Below are positions 7,673 to 17,467 of a stretch of 64,000 bases of DNA, piece by piece (position 1 is the first letter of the stretch; each line of letters starts with the position of its first letter). The notes under the pieces were generated by a model. The model saw only the letters and a program-made list of their open reading frames with translations, made no database searches and was not told where the DNA came from. The stretch is taken from assembly GCF_001401805.1 (NCBI RefSeq), contig NZ_LKDW01000017.1:1-64000 (forward strand). The letters run 5' to 3'. This DNA comes from Pseudoalteromonas sp. P1-25 (lineage in GTDB: Bacteria > Pseudomonadota > Gammaproteobacteria > Enterobacterales > Alteromonadaceae). Position numbers and translations under genes: made by a program.

Positions 7673-8560
7673 GTGAGCATACAAGAAAAAATAGAATGTG
7701 CTCAACAAGATGTCGTAAAGACCCTGCAACAGTACTTTGATCAATCCCTTGATACCGCACACATAGTAAAAGAAGCCACGCATTACGGCTTATTTAACGG
7801 TGGCAAGCGTTTACGTCCCTTTTTAGTCTACGCAAGTGGTGAAATGCTCGGAGCTAATAAGCAAGATCTAGACACCCTTGCTGCTGCTATTGAATGTATT
7901 CATAGCTACTCGTTAGTACACGATGATTTACCAGCCATGGATGACGACGACCTTCGCCGCGGGCGCCCAACTTGCCATATAGCGTTTGATGATGCGCATG
8001 CAATTTTAGCGGGCGATGCACTACAAACATTAGCCTTTGAGCTTATTTCGTCTCATAATTTTACTTGCAGCGCGACAACACAAGTAAAAATGATCAGCGC
8101 ACTGGCTAAAGCATCTGGGCTTGAAGGCATGGTAGGCGGGCAAGGGTTAGATATTGCAGCTACAGATAAAGTGATTACAGTACAACAGCTTGAACGAATT
8201 CATAGATTAAAAACGGGTGCTTTAATAAACTGTGCCATTACTTTAGGTGCATTATGTAGCGAAAAAGCAGACAAACAAACCTTAGAAAACTTAAGTGTTT
8301 TTGGGTATGCTATAGGGCTGGCATTTCAAGTGCACGACGACATTTTAGATGTTGAAGGTGACACATTTACTTTAGGTAAGCCACAAGGCTCTGATTTAGC
8401 TGCTAATAAAGCAACTTATCCGGCCCTATTAGGTATGCAAGGTGCCAAACAAATGGCGCAAGATTTAATAGAGCAAGCACATCAGGCATTAAACAAAATA
8501 GATGCTGATACCTCTACTCTAGCGGCGTTGGCAAACTACCTGATTAAACGTGACCATTGA
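7673..8560 (+). CDS. ispA: Farnesyl diphosphate synthase
   Basis: A 295-residue all-helical prenyltransferase that condenses dimethylallyl and geranyl diphosphate with isopentenyl diphosphate to give farnesyl diphosphate, the precursor of undecaprenyl phosphate and quinone side chains. The first aspartate-rich motif is HDDLPAMDDDDLRRG (about residues 82-96) and the second is FQVHDDILDVEGD (about 219-231). GGKRLRP near residue 43 binds the diphosphate. The four-aspartate form of the first motif is usual for bacterial short-chain enzymes. The start is GTG, 2 bp after xseB. A 102-bp gap with a stem-loop separates it from dxs. Confidence 0.94.
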   Translation: MSIQEKIECAQQDVVKTLQQYFDQSLDTAHIVKEATHYGLFNGGKRLRPFLVYASGEMLGANKQDLDTLAAAIECIHSYSLVHDDLPAMDDDDLRRGRPTCHIAFDDAHAILAGDALQTLAFELISSHNFTCSATTQVKMISALAKASGLEGMVGGQGLDIAATDKVITVQQLERIHRLKTGALINCAITLGALCSEKADKQTLENLSVFGYAIGLAFQVHDDILDVEGDTFTLGKPQGSDLAANKATYPALLGMQGAKQMAQDLIEQAHQALNKIDADTSTLAALANYLIKRDH

Positions 8561-8604
8561 GTGTTACATATACGTATTGCCATTTAGCACTGACATTATT
8601 ACTC

Positions 8605-8640
8605 AACAGCGGTAACAACGACTAAGTTAGCACCGCTGTT
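8605..8640 (+). other. Stem-loop between ispA and dxs
   Basis: A perfect 9-bp stem (AACAGCGGT 8605-8613, ACCGCTGTT 8632-8640) encloses an 18-nt loop. It has no T-run, so it is not a typical terminator. It lies 22 bp before the dxs ATG and could stabilise or process the mRNA. Confidence 0.4.
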
Positions 8641-8662
8641 AGCGAAGGATAAAATAAATACC

Positions 8663-10525
8663 ATGACACTTGATAGTAGCAAGTATCCATTACTTAACTT
8701 GGTTGACGAACCAGCCCACTTACGCGACATAGCGCAAGATAAACTCCCTGCGTTTAGCAACGAGTTACGAGACTATTTACTCAACTCTGTTTCGCAAAGT
8801 AGCGGCCATTTAGCGTCTGGTTTAGGAACTGTTGAGCTTACCGTTGCGCTTCATTATGTGTATAACACACCAGAAGATCGCCTAGTGTGGGACGTGGGCC
8901 ATCAAGCGTACCCGCATAAAATTTTAACGGGCCGACGCGATTTAATGCACACAATTCGTCAAAAAGATGGATTACACCCCTTTCCTTTTCGTGAAGAAAG
9001 CCAATACGATACGTTTAGTGTTGGGCACTCAAGCACCTCTATTTCAGCTGCGCTCGGTATGTCTATTGCAGCTCAAAAAGAAGGCAAAGGCCGTAAAACC
9101 GTTGCCGTTATAGGCGATGGCGCCATTACAGCAGGAATGGCATTTGAAGCCATGAACCACTTAGGCGATGTAAAATCTGACATGTTAATCATTTTAAATG
9201 ATAACGAAATGTCGATTTCTGAAAACGTCGGTGCGTTAACCAATCACTTTGCGCGTATTTTATCTGGCAGCTTTTACACAAATATTCGCGAAGGCAGTAA
9301 AAAGTTACTCTCTGGCGTGCCTCCTGTTAAAGAGCTTGCCAGTAAAGTAGAAGAGCACCTAAAAGGAATGGTTATTCCAGGCACCTTTTTTGAAGAACTA
9401 GGTCTTAATTACATTGGCCCAATTGATGGCCACGATGTAAATATGCTTGTTGATACACTGCGTAATATGCGCAATTTGAAAGGGCCTCAGCTTTTACATA
9501 TAAAAACGCAAAAAGGAAAAGGCTATAAACCGGCAGAAGCTGATCCTATTGGTTATCACGGTGTACCAAAGTTCGACCCTAATACATCAAGCTTACCTAA
9601 ATCTAAACCTGGCGCCGCCACTTTCTCTAAGGTGTTTGGTGATTGGTTGTGTGATATGGCCGAGCAAGATAAAAAGTTAATGGCTATTACACCGGCAATG
9701 CGTGAAGGCTCAGGTATGGTGCGTTTTTCAAAAGAACACCCAGAGCAGTATTTCGATGTAGCTATAGCAGAGCAACACGCTGTTACATTGGCGGCCGGTT
9801 TTGCTTGTGAAGGGTTAAAACCCGTTGTAGCTATTTACTCGAGCTTTTTACAACGTGCGTATGATCAACTTATTCACGATGTTGCACTGCAAAAACTACC
9901 TGTGCTTTTTGCTATAGACCGCGCAGGTATTGTGGGCGCCGACGGCGAAACACACCAAGGTGCGTACGACTTAAGCTTCATGCGCTGTATTCCCAATATG
10001 GTTATTATGGCCCCAAGTGATACTAACGAGTGCCGCCATATGCTTTACACCGGTTATAAAGCTAATTGCCCTGTAGCAGTTCGTTACCCACGTGGTAGTG
10101 CCGGTACTGCCGATATTCAAAGCGAAATGACACTATTAGAACTAGGTAAAGCTCATACCATTAAGCACGGCGCTAAAATTGCTATTTTATCCTTTGGTAC
10201 TTTGCTTGAAAACGCCCAACTTGCTGCAAATGAGCTAGGTGCAACGCTAGTTAATATGCGCTTTATTAAGCCACTTGATACACGTTTATTAGATGAGCTT
10301 GGCCAAACTCATGATGTAATAGTAACGCTTGAAGACAACGCTATTTGTGGTGGCGCTGGCTCTGCTGTTAATGAATATTTAGCAGCGCAAAAAGCCAGCC
10401 TAAAAGTGCTTAACTTAGGTATTCCTGATGAATTTATTAAGCACGGCACTCAAGCGCAAATGCATGATGAAATGGGCTTAGGCGAACAAGGCATTTTAAA
10501 TTCAATAAAATCCTTTATCGCTTAA
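8663..10525 (+). CDS. dxs: 1-deoxy-D-xylulose-5-phosphate synthase
   Basis: A 620-residue thiamine diphosphate enzyme joining pyruvate and glyceraldehyde 3-phosphate, the first step of the MEP isoprenoid pathway (its product also feeds thiamine and pyridoxal synthesis). The N-terminal domain holds [23 protein letters not shown], and the ThDP/Mg motif [15 protein letters not shown] with NDNEMSIS. The middle domain holds [14 protein letters not shown] with the catalytic glutamate. A transketolase C-terminal domain follows. Length equals E. coli Dxs. The ATG is preceded by AAGGAT (8645-8650), a little far away but the only plausible site. It is likely co-transcribed with ispA and ends in a clear terminator. 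Confidence 0.96.
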   Translation: MTLDSSKYPLLNLVDEPAHLRDIAQDKLPAFSNELRDYLLNSVSQSSGHLASGLGTVELTVALHYVYNTPEDRLVWDVGHQAYPHKILTGRRDLMHTIRQKDGLHPFPFREESQYDTFSVGHSSTSISAALGMSIAAQKEGKGRKTVAVIGDGAITAGMAFEAMNHLGDVKSDMLIILNDNEMSISENVGALTNHFARILSGSFYTNIREGSKKLLSGVPPVKELASKVEEHLKGMVIPGTFFEELGLNYIGPIDGHDVNMLVDTLRNMRNLKGPQLLHIKTQKGKGYKPAEADPIGYHGVPKFDPNTSSLPKSKPGAATFSKVFGDWLCDMAEQDKKLMAITPAMREGSGMVRFSKEHPEQYFDVAIAEQHAVTLAAGFACEGLKPVVAIYSSFLQRAYDQLIHDVALQKLPVLFAIDRAGIVGADGETHQGAYDLSFMRCIPNMVIMAPSDTNECRHMLYTGYKANCPVAVRYPRGSAGTADIQSEMTLLELGKAHTIKHGAKIAILSFGTLLENAQLAANELGATLVNMRFIKPLDTRLLDELGQTHDVIVTLEDNAICGGAGSAVNEYLAAQKASLKVLNLGIPDEFIKHGTQAQMHDEMGLGEQGILNSIKSFIA

Positions 10526-10537
10526 TTAAACAAAAAA

Positions 10538-10565
10538 AAAGGAGCTTTTAAGCTCCTTTCTTTTT
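10538..10565 (+). terminator. Terminator after dxs
   Basis: AAAGGAGCTT / AAGCTCCTTT form a 10-bp stem with a 2-base centre, followed by CTTTTT, 12 bp past the dxs stop. Confidence 0.85.
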
Positions 10566-10658
10566 AGCTAAGTCTTGTACAGCTTAGCTTTCTGATTACT
10601 TCATAGGTTTAGTTTATCTATCAATAGCAACACGCATGTAAAAGGTATCGATTTAACT

Positions 10659-13600
10659 TTATCGCATCCACACTTTAATATCTGCTAAGCCATTACTTTG
10701 TAAAATACCCAGCTGCTGATCTACATTCGAATTTTGCTCAAACTCAAACGCATCTAACTGTTTATCAAACGTAATATTAGCGACACCATCACCACCGCGT
10801 TTTTTAACCTGATGAAGCGCTATATCGGCTAAATTTATCGACGTTTCCCAACTGATTACTTGCCCACCTAAAAGTGGCAGTGGGTAAAAAGACCACCCTA
10901 ATGACGCCGTTATATTGGTGGTTTTACCGTTCGGTAGTTGAAACGAATTTAATGCAATTGCTTGGCATAAATCAGAGGCATAGCTGTCAATCATGTTGCA
11001 CTTAAAGTCGCGCAGTAATAATAAAAATTCATCCCCACTCCAGCGAGCTACATAGTCCGAGCCTTGGGTACGCGAATTAAGTAACGCTGCCATTTGTTGT
11101 AAACAACTATCCCCTGCGATTGGTCCATATGCATCGTTTATACGGCTGAAATTATCAAAGTTAATAATAAGCAGCACAAGTGACTTGCCTTGCGCTTGTA
11201 AAGACTGCGCATTACGTTGAAAGTGCTCAATATCTTTAGGAAGTTGATCAAATAAGAAGCGACGGCTACGAAGCCCTGTAAGCTCATCTGAGTGACTAAC
11301 AAGTTTAAGTTGTGAGTTTACTTGGCCTAGCTTGTCATTGGCTTGACGCAGCTCTAATGTACGCTCTGTAACCAGGGCTTCGAGTACTTCTTGCTTGCGT
11401 CGCTCTTGCGCTCTAAATACCCAAAAAATAAAGTAAAATAGTAAAATAAAGCCACTAACAATGAGTAGCCTAAAGTAAATAGTCTCGTCAAAACGCTGCG
11501 GTACAATAAATGCGTACTCGGCAGTTTGTGCTCTATCCCAATCCTCGCCTTGACGTTTTGCCTCAAGCTCGAATAAAAATGCCCCTGCCGGTAAATTTGT
11601 ATAAATGGCCTCTCGGCGTGAATTAGCATAGCGCCAATCGCTATCTAAACCACTTAACTTATACCTGAACTCAATACTGTTTGGCGCATAATAATCGATG
11701 GCGGTGTACTTTAACGTTATATCGCGCTCATCGGTATCTAGCAGAGGTTTTTCGCCTAATGCAGCGGTAGTTAACGCGCGCAGTGGTGTGGTCAGTGTTT
11801 CTACTTTAGGCTTTAATACATTTAAGCCAAATAGCTCGGTATTTTTAGGTATTTCTACAATGCCTTGTAAGCTTGGGTACCAAATTGAATAATCTGTCAT
11901 GGCAACAGCATCATGCCCTAAACCGTTACAACATTGGCTTGCTTTACCATCAAGTTGCCTATCAAAAGAAGAAATAACCTCTTCCACTTTTAGGCTCGAC
12001 ACCTCGCCTTTAAATTGCGCTACAGGCATACGGTAAACACCTTTCATGGTACTTACCCATACACGCTTGTAGGTTTCGTCATACTCTAAGCTAAAAATAG
12101 AACCATAGGGTAAGCCGTTGGCTGCATCTAACTGTCGCCAATGCCCTTGTAAACTTCTGTAAAATAGGCCGTCGTTAAGCGAGCCTATTAAAATACCTAC
12201 CCCGTCTATGTGTAATACGCTGGTGATGTATGCACTTTCGAGCGAGGTTTGGTCACCTATTTTTTCAATGCCTCGGTCAGTAAAGTAATACGCCCCTTTA
12301 CTGGTACCTATTACACCAAAGTTTGCTTTATCAAGCACATAAGTTATAAATTTACTGCCTAAAAAGGCATTGTATGCAAAGGGTGTTAACCCGCCATAAC
12401 TCAGCCTATACAAGCCACGCCCTGTACCTATCCAAAAGCCCCCTTTGCTTGATGGACTAATAGCAAATACAGGGTTGTCGCGCAGGGCTCTGCCCGGAAA
12501 ACTGTATAGTTTATCTTGCTCGTAAAAAAACAGCCCTCGTCCGGTTGCGATATATAAACGTGAGCCATCAAACTGTAAATCGTGTACGGTTGCACGCCCA
12601 AATTGCGCACTGGGTATTTTATTAACAAAGTTTTTATTTAAATCGAAATACCCAATACCACTTTTATTTGCCACCCATAAATTTCCATCGGGCGCTTGGC
12701 TAATTGCCATAACGGCCTCGGTCATTTGCGATAAAGCAGAGTGGCGTTCAATACGTCCTTCGTGTGCAAGCCATAAGCCCTCGCTGAAACTGGCAAGCCA
12801 AATATTATTTTGGCTATCGTGGTAAATATCAGCAAACCAAATGCTTTGATCAAGTTGACTTGGCTCAACCCATTGCCATTCACCCGACTTAGCTCTAAAA
12901 AGCAGTCGCCCATACGTAGAAACCCATAAGCCACCATTGGTGTCGCTCATAAATTTATACACAGCTGAGTTATTTGCATTCGGCAGCGGGAAAGGTCTTA
13001 GCTCATCGTCTAAATCTAAAAAGTAGGCACCCAGTTCAGAGGCTAAGTATAAATTACCATTTAAAAAAGACAGATCATGAACAATGGTTTGTGCTAACCG
13101 CTCAGGCAATGATACCTTCGCTGTTAATTCCAACCTGAGTTTTGAAAAATCAGAGGCGCTTTTAGTTAAGCGTAGTAAATGACGGTCGTTAACCAGCCAA
13201 ATCCCCTCTGGAGAAAGCGCCATTTGACTAACCGACCCCACTATTTGGGTGATCACGGTGGCATTAACAATAGGAACGAGTGCGTTCGCTTTATCACGTA
13301 AATCGACTTGGTTGCGGTCTACATAATAAAGCCCATTAGCTGCAATCCAAATGCTGCCTTTGGCGTCTTCTAATATATCTCTAACTGGGCCTTTAATATT
13401 AAATTCTTGTGCGGCAAGCGTTTGTGGGTTTATGACCACCAAGCCACTTTTAGTGCCTACCCATAAATAGCCATTACTATCTATGAGCAATTTATTAATA
13501 CCATTACTTGGTAAAAAAGGACTATTTTGTGTGTTGTAATTAGTGAAGGTTGTGCCGTCAAAACGGCTAAGACCAAATTGCGTTCCGACCCACATATAGC

Positions 13601-13745
13601 CTTGCTGATCTTGCACAACACTTTTAAGCGATTGCGAGGGCAAACCATCTTTAATATTCCATTGTTTAACAACGTAATCAGTAATAGAAGCCCAACTTGG
13701 CATGGCACACAACATAAGTACACATACCAGTAAAAATCGCATCAT
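10659..13745 (-). CDS. Propeller-sensor diguanylate cyclase (Reg_prop/Y_Y_Y/GGDEF)
   Basis: A 1028-residue membrane sensor predicted to make cyclic di-GMP. Order: signal peptide (about 1-20, ending MPSWA); a long periplasmic beta-propeller of two-component-regulator type repeats (about 25-640, repeatedly G-WVGT or WIAT, for example YMWVGTQFGLSRFDG); a Y_Y_Y domain (about 680-760, FRYKLSGLDSDWRYAN); one membrane helix (about 768-790); a short coiled coil; and a GGDEF domain (about 830-990). The active site reads RWSGDEF, with serine in place of the first glycine, a substitution compatible with activity. The usual inhibitory RXXD is replaced by QGSD, so product inhibition at that site is probably lost. 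The ligand is unknown. It is a single-gene unit. Confidence 0.88.
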   Translation of the reverse strand: MMRFLLVCVLMLCAMPSWASITDYVVKQWNIKDGLPSQSLKSVVQDQQGYMWVGTQFGLSRFDGTTFTNYNTQNSPFLPSNGINKLLIDSNGYLWVGTKSGLVVINPQTLAAQEFNIKGPVRDILEDAKGSIWIAANGLYYVDRNQVDLRDKANALVPIVNATVITQIVGSVSQMALSPEGIWLVNDRHLLRLTKSASDFSKLRLELTAKVSLPERLAQTIVHDLSFLNGNLYLASELGAYFLDLDDELRPFPLPNANNSAVYKFMSDTNGGLWVSTYGRLLFRAKSGEWQWVEPSQLDQSIWFADIYHDSQNNIWLASFSEGLWLAHEGRIERHSALSQMTEAVMAISQAPDGNLWVANKSGIGYFDLNKNFVNKIPSAQFGRATVHDLQFDGSRLYIATGRGLFFYEQDKLYSFPGRALRDNPVFAISPSSKGGFWIGTGRGLYRLSYGGLTPFAYNAFLGSKFITYVLDKANFGVIGTSKGAYYFTDRGIEKIGDQTSLESAYITSVLHIDGVGILIGSLNDGLFYRSLQGHWRQLDAANGLPYGSIFSLEYDETYKRVWVSTMKGVYRMPVAQFKGEVSSLKVEEVISSFDRQLDGKASQCCNGLGHDAVAMTDYSIWYPSLQGIVEIPKNTELFGLNVLKPKVETLTTPLRALTTAALGEKPLLDTDERDITLKYTAIDYYAPNSIEFRYKLSGLDSDWRYANSRREAIYTNLPAGAFLFELEAKRQGEDWDRAQTAEYAFIVPQRFDETIYFRLLIVSGFILLFYFIFWVFRAQERRKQEVLEALVTERTLELRQANDKLGQVNSQLKLVSHSDELTGLRSRRFLFDQLPKDIEHFQRNAQSLQAQGKSLVLLIINFDNFSRINDAYGPIAGDSCLQQMAALLNSRTQGSDYVARWSGDEFLLLLRDFKCNMIDSYASDLCQAIALNSFQLPNGKTTNITASLGWSFYPLPLLGGQVISWETSINLADIALHQVKKRGGDGVANITFDKQLDAFEFEQNSNVDQQLGILQSNGLADIKVWMR

Positions 13746-13782
13746 TTCGCTGCCACCTAATTAAACAAATAAAACACAAAAA

Positions 13783-14268
13783 TTAAAAGGGTAGTAAACC
13801 TGCTTTTATTAACGCTTGCAAACAAATAAGTGAAAAAATACCGGCAAGTACATCATCAGCCATTATACCCACACCACCGTCCATTCGCTTATCGAGCGTT
13901 TTAATCGGGCCTGGTTTGGCAATATCAAAAAATCTAAATAATAAAAAGCCTACAAGCAAGGTTTGCCAACTAAGCGCTGCGCCGATCATCGTAATGTAAT
14001 AACCTGCAACTTCATCCCACACTATGGCTGGGTGGTCGTGCACACCTAAATCATCGGCGGTTTTGCCACACACCCAAATACCAAAAATACTAATAACCAC
14101 AGCAAACACGATTTGTAGCCAAAGCGGAAAATACATGGTCATAAAAATAAATGGCAAAGCAGCAAATGTACCAAAGGTGCCTGGCGCAACAGGCGCAAGG
14201 CCAGTGCCAAACCCTAGGCCAAATAACTGGTGTGGGCGCTTTAAATTAAACTGTTTTTTGCTAGTCAA
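13783..14268 (-). CDS. pgpA: Phosphatidylglycerophosphatase A
   Basis: A 161-residue membrane phosphatase that converts phosphatidylglycerophosphate to phosphatidylglycerol. Family motifs are GFGTGLAPVAPGTFGT near the N-terminus, WDEVAGYYI in the middle and DGGVGIMADDVLAG before the last helix. Four membrane segments are visible. It starts with TTG, overlapping the thiL stop as TTGA (14265-14268). The start is supported by AAGGAG five bases upstream, so thiL and pgpA are translationally coupled. It is the last gene of the nrdR-rib-nusB-thiL-pgpA cluster. Confidence 0.93.
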   Translation of the reverse strand: MTSKKQFNLKRPHQLFGLGFGTGLAPVAPGTFGTFAALPFIFMTMYFPLWLQIVFAVVISIFGIWVCGKTADDLGVHDHPAIVWDEVAGYYITMIGAALSWQTLLVGFLLFRFFDIAKPGPIKTLDKRMDGGVGIMADDVLAGIFSLICLQALIKAGLLPF

Positions 14269-15239
14269 ACCTGCTCCTTGGCAAAGTGCTCAAAGCCCTG
14301 TTGCTCAAAATTAAATTTTTCACCGTGGTGCAAAAGCTCAATGTGCCCTTCGCCACTTTTTATTTGCCCTATGCACGTTGCTTCTACGCCATATTGGCGT
14401 AATTTAAGCTCCAACATGCTTTTATTATCTTCAGAGACAGTAAAAAGTAATTCGTAGTCATCGCCATAGCCTAAAATATACGGCAATTGGGCCTCAAAGC
14501 TCAGGCTTGAACGCATAGCGTCTGAGGTTGGGATGTTTTCGATATTTATACTGGCACTCACTTGCGACATATCAAGTATGTGGGTTAAATCCGCTATAAG
14601 GCCATCAGACACGTCAATGGCTGATGAAGCAAGGCCTCGTAATACTTGCCCTGCAGCAACACGCGGCGTTGGGTAATCAAAGCGGCTATTTATGTACTTT
14701 AAGTTCTCAGGCTCAATACTGAGGCCACGCTTGCGAGATTCAATAGCCAAACCTGCATCACCTAGCGTGCCGGTTACACATACCCAGTCGCCCACTTTAG
14801 CACCTGCACGGCGTAAAGCTTTGCCCTCTGGCACTGTGCCTTTAGCGCATATAGTAACGGTTAAAGGGCCCTGTGTAGTATCGCCACCAATTATTTGTAC
14901 ATTAAAGTACTCAGCAATTTCGTGCATTCCCTCAGTAAACTCTTCAATCCACTGCTGGTTAATATTTGGTAGGGTTAATGCCACCGACACCCAAGTAGGC
15001 TCTGCTCCCATGGCTGCTAAATCACTTAGATTTACTGCCAGTGCTCGGTGTCCTAATGCTCGGGGAGAAATGTCATCAAAAAAATGAACACCCGATACAA
15101 GCGTATCAGTTGTTACTGCCAGTTGGCAGTTTTGTGGAACGGTAACTAATGCACAGTCGTCCCCTATTCCTAGGCTTACATCACGACGAGTTATACCACG
15201 ACCTTTAAAGTAGCGGTTTATTAATTCAAATTCCTTCAT
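14265..15239 (-). CDS. thiL: Thiamine-monophosphate kinase
   Basis: An ATP-dependent enzyme (about 324 residues) that phosphorylates thiamine monophosphate to the active cofactor thiamine diphosphate. The PurM-like fold shows GIGDDCALV (metal/ATP binding) near residue 25, DTLVSGVHFFDD, NLSDLAAMGAEP, GGDTTQG and, later, GYGDDYELLFTV. The ATG at 15237-15239 (MKEFEL) was chosen over a TTG two codons upstream. A terminator-like hairpin lies between nusB and this gene, so it may be partly uncoupled from the riboflavin genes. Confidence 0.94.
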   Translation of the reverse strand: MKEFELINRYFKGRGITRRDVSLGIGDDCALVTVPQNCQLAVTTDTLVSGVHFFDDISPRALGHRALAVNLSDLAAMGAEPTWVSVALTLPNINQQWIEEFTEGMHEIAEYFNVQIIGGDTTQGPLTVTICAKGTVPEGKALRRAGAKVGDWVCVTGTLGDAGLAIESRKRGLSIEPENLKYINSRFDYPTPRVAAGQVLRGLASSAIDVSDGLIADLTHILDMSQVSASINIENIPTSDAMRSSLSFEAQLPYILGYGDDYELLFTVSEDNKSMLELKLRQYGVEATCIGQIKSGEGHIELLHHGEKFNFEQQGFEHFAKEQV

Positions 15240-15242
15240 ACA

Positions 15243-15275
15243 CAAAAAAGCCGACCTATGCCGGCTCTCCTTTTT
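15243..15275 (-). terminator. Hairpin terminator or attenuator between nusB and thiL
   Basis: On the minus strand AGCCGGCATAGGTCGGCT folds on itself and is followed by six T residues, directly in front of thiL. It would end or damp transcription coming from nusB. Confidence 0.6.
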
Positions 15276-15333
15276 AACGTGTACTAACTGTTAAAGCTAA
15301 GCTCTTAAGTAGAGCGCTTTAGCAAAGTTAGTA

Positions 15334-15744
15334 TTACTTGCGTAAATGCTTAACAGCTTTATCAAGTACACCGTTTACAAATTTATGGCTGTCTTCAGCG
15401 CCAAATATTTTAGCAAGCTCAATGCCTTCATTGATTGCTACTTTGTATGGCACATCTTCGCGGAATTTAAGCTCATACGCGCTTAAACGTAAAATTGCAC
15501 GCTCTACCATATCTAAATCATCGAATGGACGTGTTAAATGCGGAGAGACAGCTTCATCTAGTTGCTTATAATTAACGGCAACGCCACGCGCTAAATCTTT
15601 AAAGTATTCAACATCAATTTTAGTCACGTCGTTTTCGATCAACATTTGTTGCTCGATATCGGCAATTAAATTGCCACTTAATTGCCAAGAATAAACGGCT
15701 TGAAGTGCTAAGATACGTGCTTTACGTCTTGCTGCTGGTTTCAC
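15334..15744 (-). CDS. nusB: Transcription antitermination factor NusB
   Basis: A 136-residue, all-helical RNA-binding protein that with NusE (S10) binds boxA RNA and promotes antitermination on rRNA operons. The N-terminal [19 protein letters not shown] and the C-terminal stretch [19 protein letters not shown], followed by KFVNGVLDK, are the conserved signatures. It starts with GTG at 15742-15744, preceded by AAGGAA. It follows ribH after 15 bp, the common ribH-nusB order. Confidence 0.95.
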   Translation of the reverse strand: MKPAARRKARILALQAVYSWQLSGNLIADIEQQMLIENDVTKIDVEYFKDLARGVAVNYKQLDEAVSPHLTRPFDDLDMVERAILRLSAYELKFREDVPYKVAINEGIELAKIFGAEDSHKFVNGVLDKAVKHLRK

Positions 15745-15759
15745 AAAAATTCCTTAAAC

Positions 15760-16224
15760 TTAAATTTTATCTAACACATTAACCATTTCAAGCGCGCCTA
15801 ATGCCGCTTCGCCGCCTTTATTACCCATTTTGGTACCAGCGCGTTCAATTGCTTGTTCAATGCTTTCTGTGGTTAATACGCCAAATGCAACCGGGATATC
15901 ATACTCAAGCGATACATTTGCAAGGCCTTTGTTAGATTCGCCAGCAACGAGGTCAAAGTGTGGTGTACCACCTCTGATCACTACGCCTAATGCGATGATT
16001 GCATCATACTCTTTTTTTGCCGCAATGCGTTTTGCCGCTAAAGGTAACTCTACTGCACCGGGTACATACACAACGGTAATGTCATCATCGGCTACGCCAC
16101 CAGTACGCTTTAGTTCATCAACAGCACCTTCAAGTAGGCTGCTACCAATAAAATCGTTAAAACGAGAAATAACAATAGCGAATTTTTTGCCTGGAGCGTA
16201 CTTATTACCTTCAATAATTTTCAT
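15760..16224 (-). CDS. ribH: 6,7-dimethyl-8-ribityllumazine synthase
   Basis: A 154-residue enzyme that condenses 5-amino-6-ribitylaminouracil with 3,4-dihydroxybutanone 4-phosphate to give the lumazine precursor of riboflavin; the family usually forms 60-mer or decamer shells. Motifs include [44 protein letters not shown] with the catalytic histidine, and [24 protein letters not shown] is at the C-terminus. Called ribE in E. coli nomenclature. About 100 bp separate it from ribBA. Confidence 0.95.
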   Translation of the reverse strand: MKIIEGNKYAPGKKFAIVISRFNDFIGSSLLEGAVDELKRTGGVADDDITVVYVPGAVELPLAAKRIAAKKEYDAIIALGVVIRGGTPHFDLVAGESNKGLANVSLEYDIPVAFGVLTTESIEQAIERAGTKMGNKGGEAALGALEMVNVLDKI

Positions 16225-16325
16225 TTGATAACCCTAAAAATATGTTCAAGCGGTTGCGATTGCGCAAAAATTGCTGCGCATCATACCATAAAAATAAAAA
16301 AATAGACTAGTTAAAAGCACAGCCC

Positions 16326-17438
16326 TTATTGTGGCTCAACGTAATCAACCACTTCTAAATGAAAGCCCGAAAGTGCATGGTACTTTTTAGGGCGACTCAT
16401 TAAGCGCATTTGCTTAATACCTAAATCAGCCAGTATTTGCGAGCCCACACCAACAGTACGTGATGTGCCTTTAAATTTACGCGGCGTAACATTCTCACCA
16501 GTGTCGGCAGCAGCAAATGCTTTAACAGTAGCCTCTAGCTCTTCAGTGCTTTCTTGCTTGCCTAAAATAACCAATGCACCATTGTTTTTTGCAATGTGCG
16601 CCATTGCATCTGAAAGCCCCCAACTACGATCCGCACTTCTGTCCGAGAGTAAAATATCGTTAAAGGTACTTTGTAAGTGTACACGCACAAGAGTTGGCTC
16701 GTTTTCTTTAATTTCGCCTTTTAACAATACGTAATGCAGTTGGCCGTCAATGGTGTCTTTGTAAGTTACTAAATCAAACTCGCCGTGCTCGGTGGGCAAC
16801 TTACACTTAGCCACTTGCTCTATGGTGGTTTCGTTAAGGTTTCGGTACTCAATTAAATCTGCAATCGTGCCAATTTTAATACCATGCTCTTTAGCAAAGA
16901 CTTCTAAATCAGGGCGACGTGCCATAGTGCCATCGGCATTGAGAATTTCGACAATAACCGATGAGGCTTCAAGGCCCGCTAACCGTGCTAAATCACAACC
17001 GGCTTCGGTATGACCTGCGCGCGTTAAAACACCACCAGGTTGCGCCATAATAGGAAAAATATGGCCAGGTTGTACTATATCGCTAGGTACAGCCCCCTTT
17101 GCTATTGCCGCTTGAACTGTGCGCGCTCTATCAGCTGCCGATATACCGGTTGTTACGCCTTTGGCAGCTTCAATCGACATAGTAAAATTAGTAGAAAACG
17201 CAGCACCATTATTTTTTACCATTAATGGTAAATCAAGCTGTTGGCAACGCTCCTGTGTCATAGTTAAACAAATTAAGCCACGGCCATGAGTAGCCATAAA
17301 ATTAATGGCTTCGGCGCTAATATGCTCCGCAGCAATGATTAAATCGCCTTCGTTTTCTCTGTCTTCGTCATCCATTAAAATAACCATTTTACCGGCTTTA
17401 ATGTCGTCGATGATTTCTTGTGCGCTGTGTAAGTTCAT
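16326..17438 (-). CDS. RibBA-like: DHBP synthase with degenerate cyclohydrolase domain
   Basis: A 370-residue two-domain protein. Residues 1 to about 200 are a complete 3,4-dihydroxy-2-butanone 4-phosphate synthase: [24 protein letters not shown], and [16 protein letters not shown]. Residues about 205-370 align with GTP cyclohydrolase II, but where that enzyme has its zinc cysteines (VRVHSEC...RCDCG) this protein reads [20 protein letters not shown], with no cysteine. The second domain is therefore probably not a working cyclohydrolase. This fits the RibBX type I recall from Shewanella and relatives, in which a separate RibA supplies cyclohydrolase activity. It lies inside the riboflavin operon. 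Naming it ribBA or ribB is a matter of convention. Confidence 0.88.
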   Translation of the reverse strand: MNLHSAQEIIDDIKAGKMVILMDDEDRENEGDLIIAAEHISAEAINFMATHGRGLICLTMTQERCQQLDLPLMVKNNGAAFSTNFTMSIEAAKGVTTGISAADRARTVQAAIAKGAVPSDIVQPGHIFPIMAQPGGVLTRAGHTEAGCDLARLAGLEASSVIVEILNADGTMARRPDLEVFAKEHGIKIGTIADLIEYRNLNETTIEQVAKCKLPTEHGEFDLVTYKDTIDGQLHYVLLKGEIKENEPTLVRVHLQSTFNDILLSDRSADRSWGLSDAMAHIAKNNGALVILGKQESTEELEATVKAFAAADTGENVTPRKFKGTSRTVGVGSQILADLGIKQMRLMSRPKKYHALSGFHLEVVDYVEPQ

Positions 17439-17467
17439 AAATTTGCTCGTGTAAGTTATCAGTGTCG

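Noticed and set aside
7385..7783. 132-codon minus-strand frame
   Set aside because: Antisense to xseB and the start of ispA, both certain genes.
17439..17467. FMN riboswitch near the riboflavin genes
   Set aside because: The gap before ribBA is 29 bp, and no RFN-type conserved blocks were seen in the upstream gaps of nrdR or ribH either.
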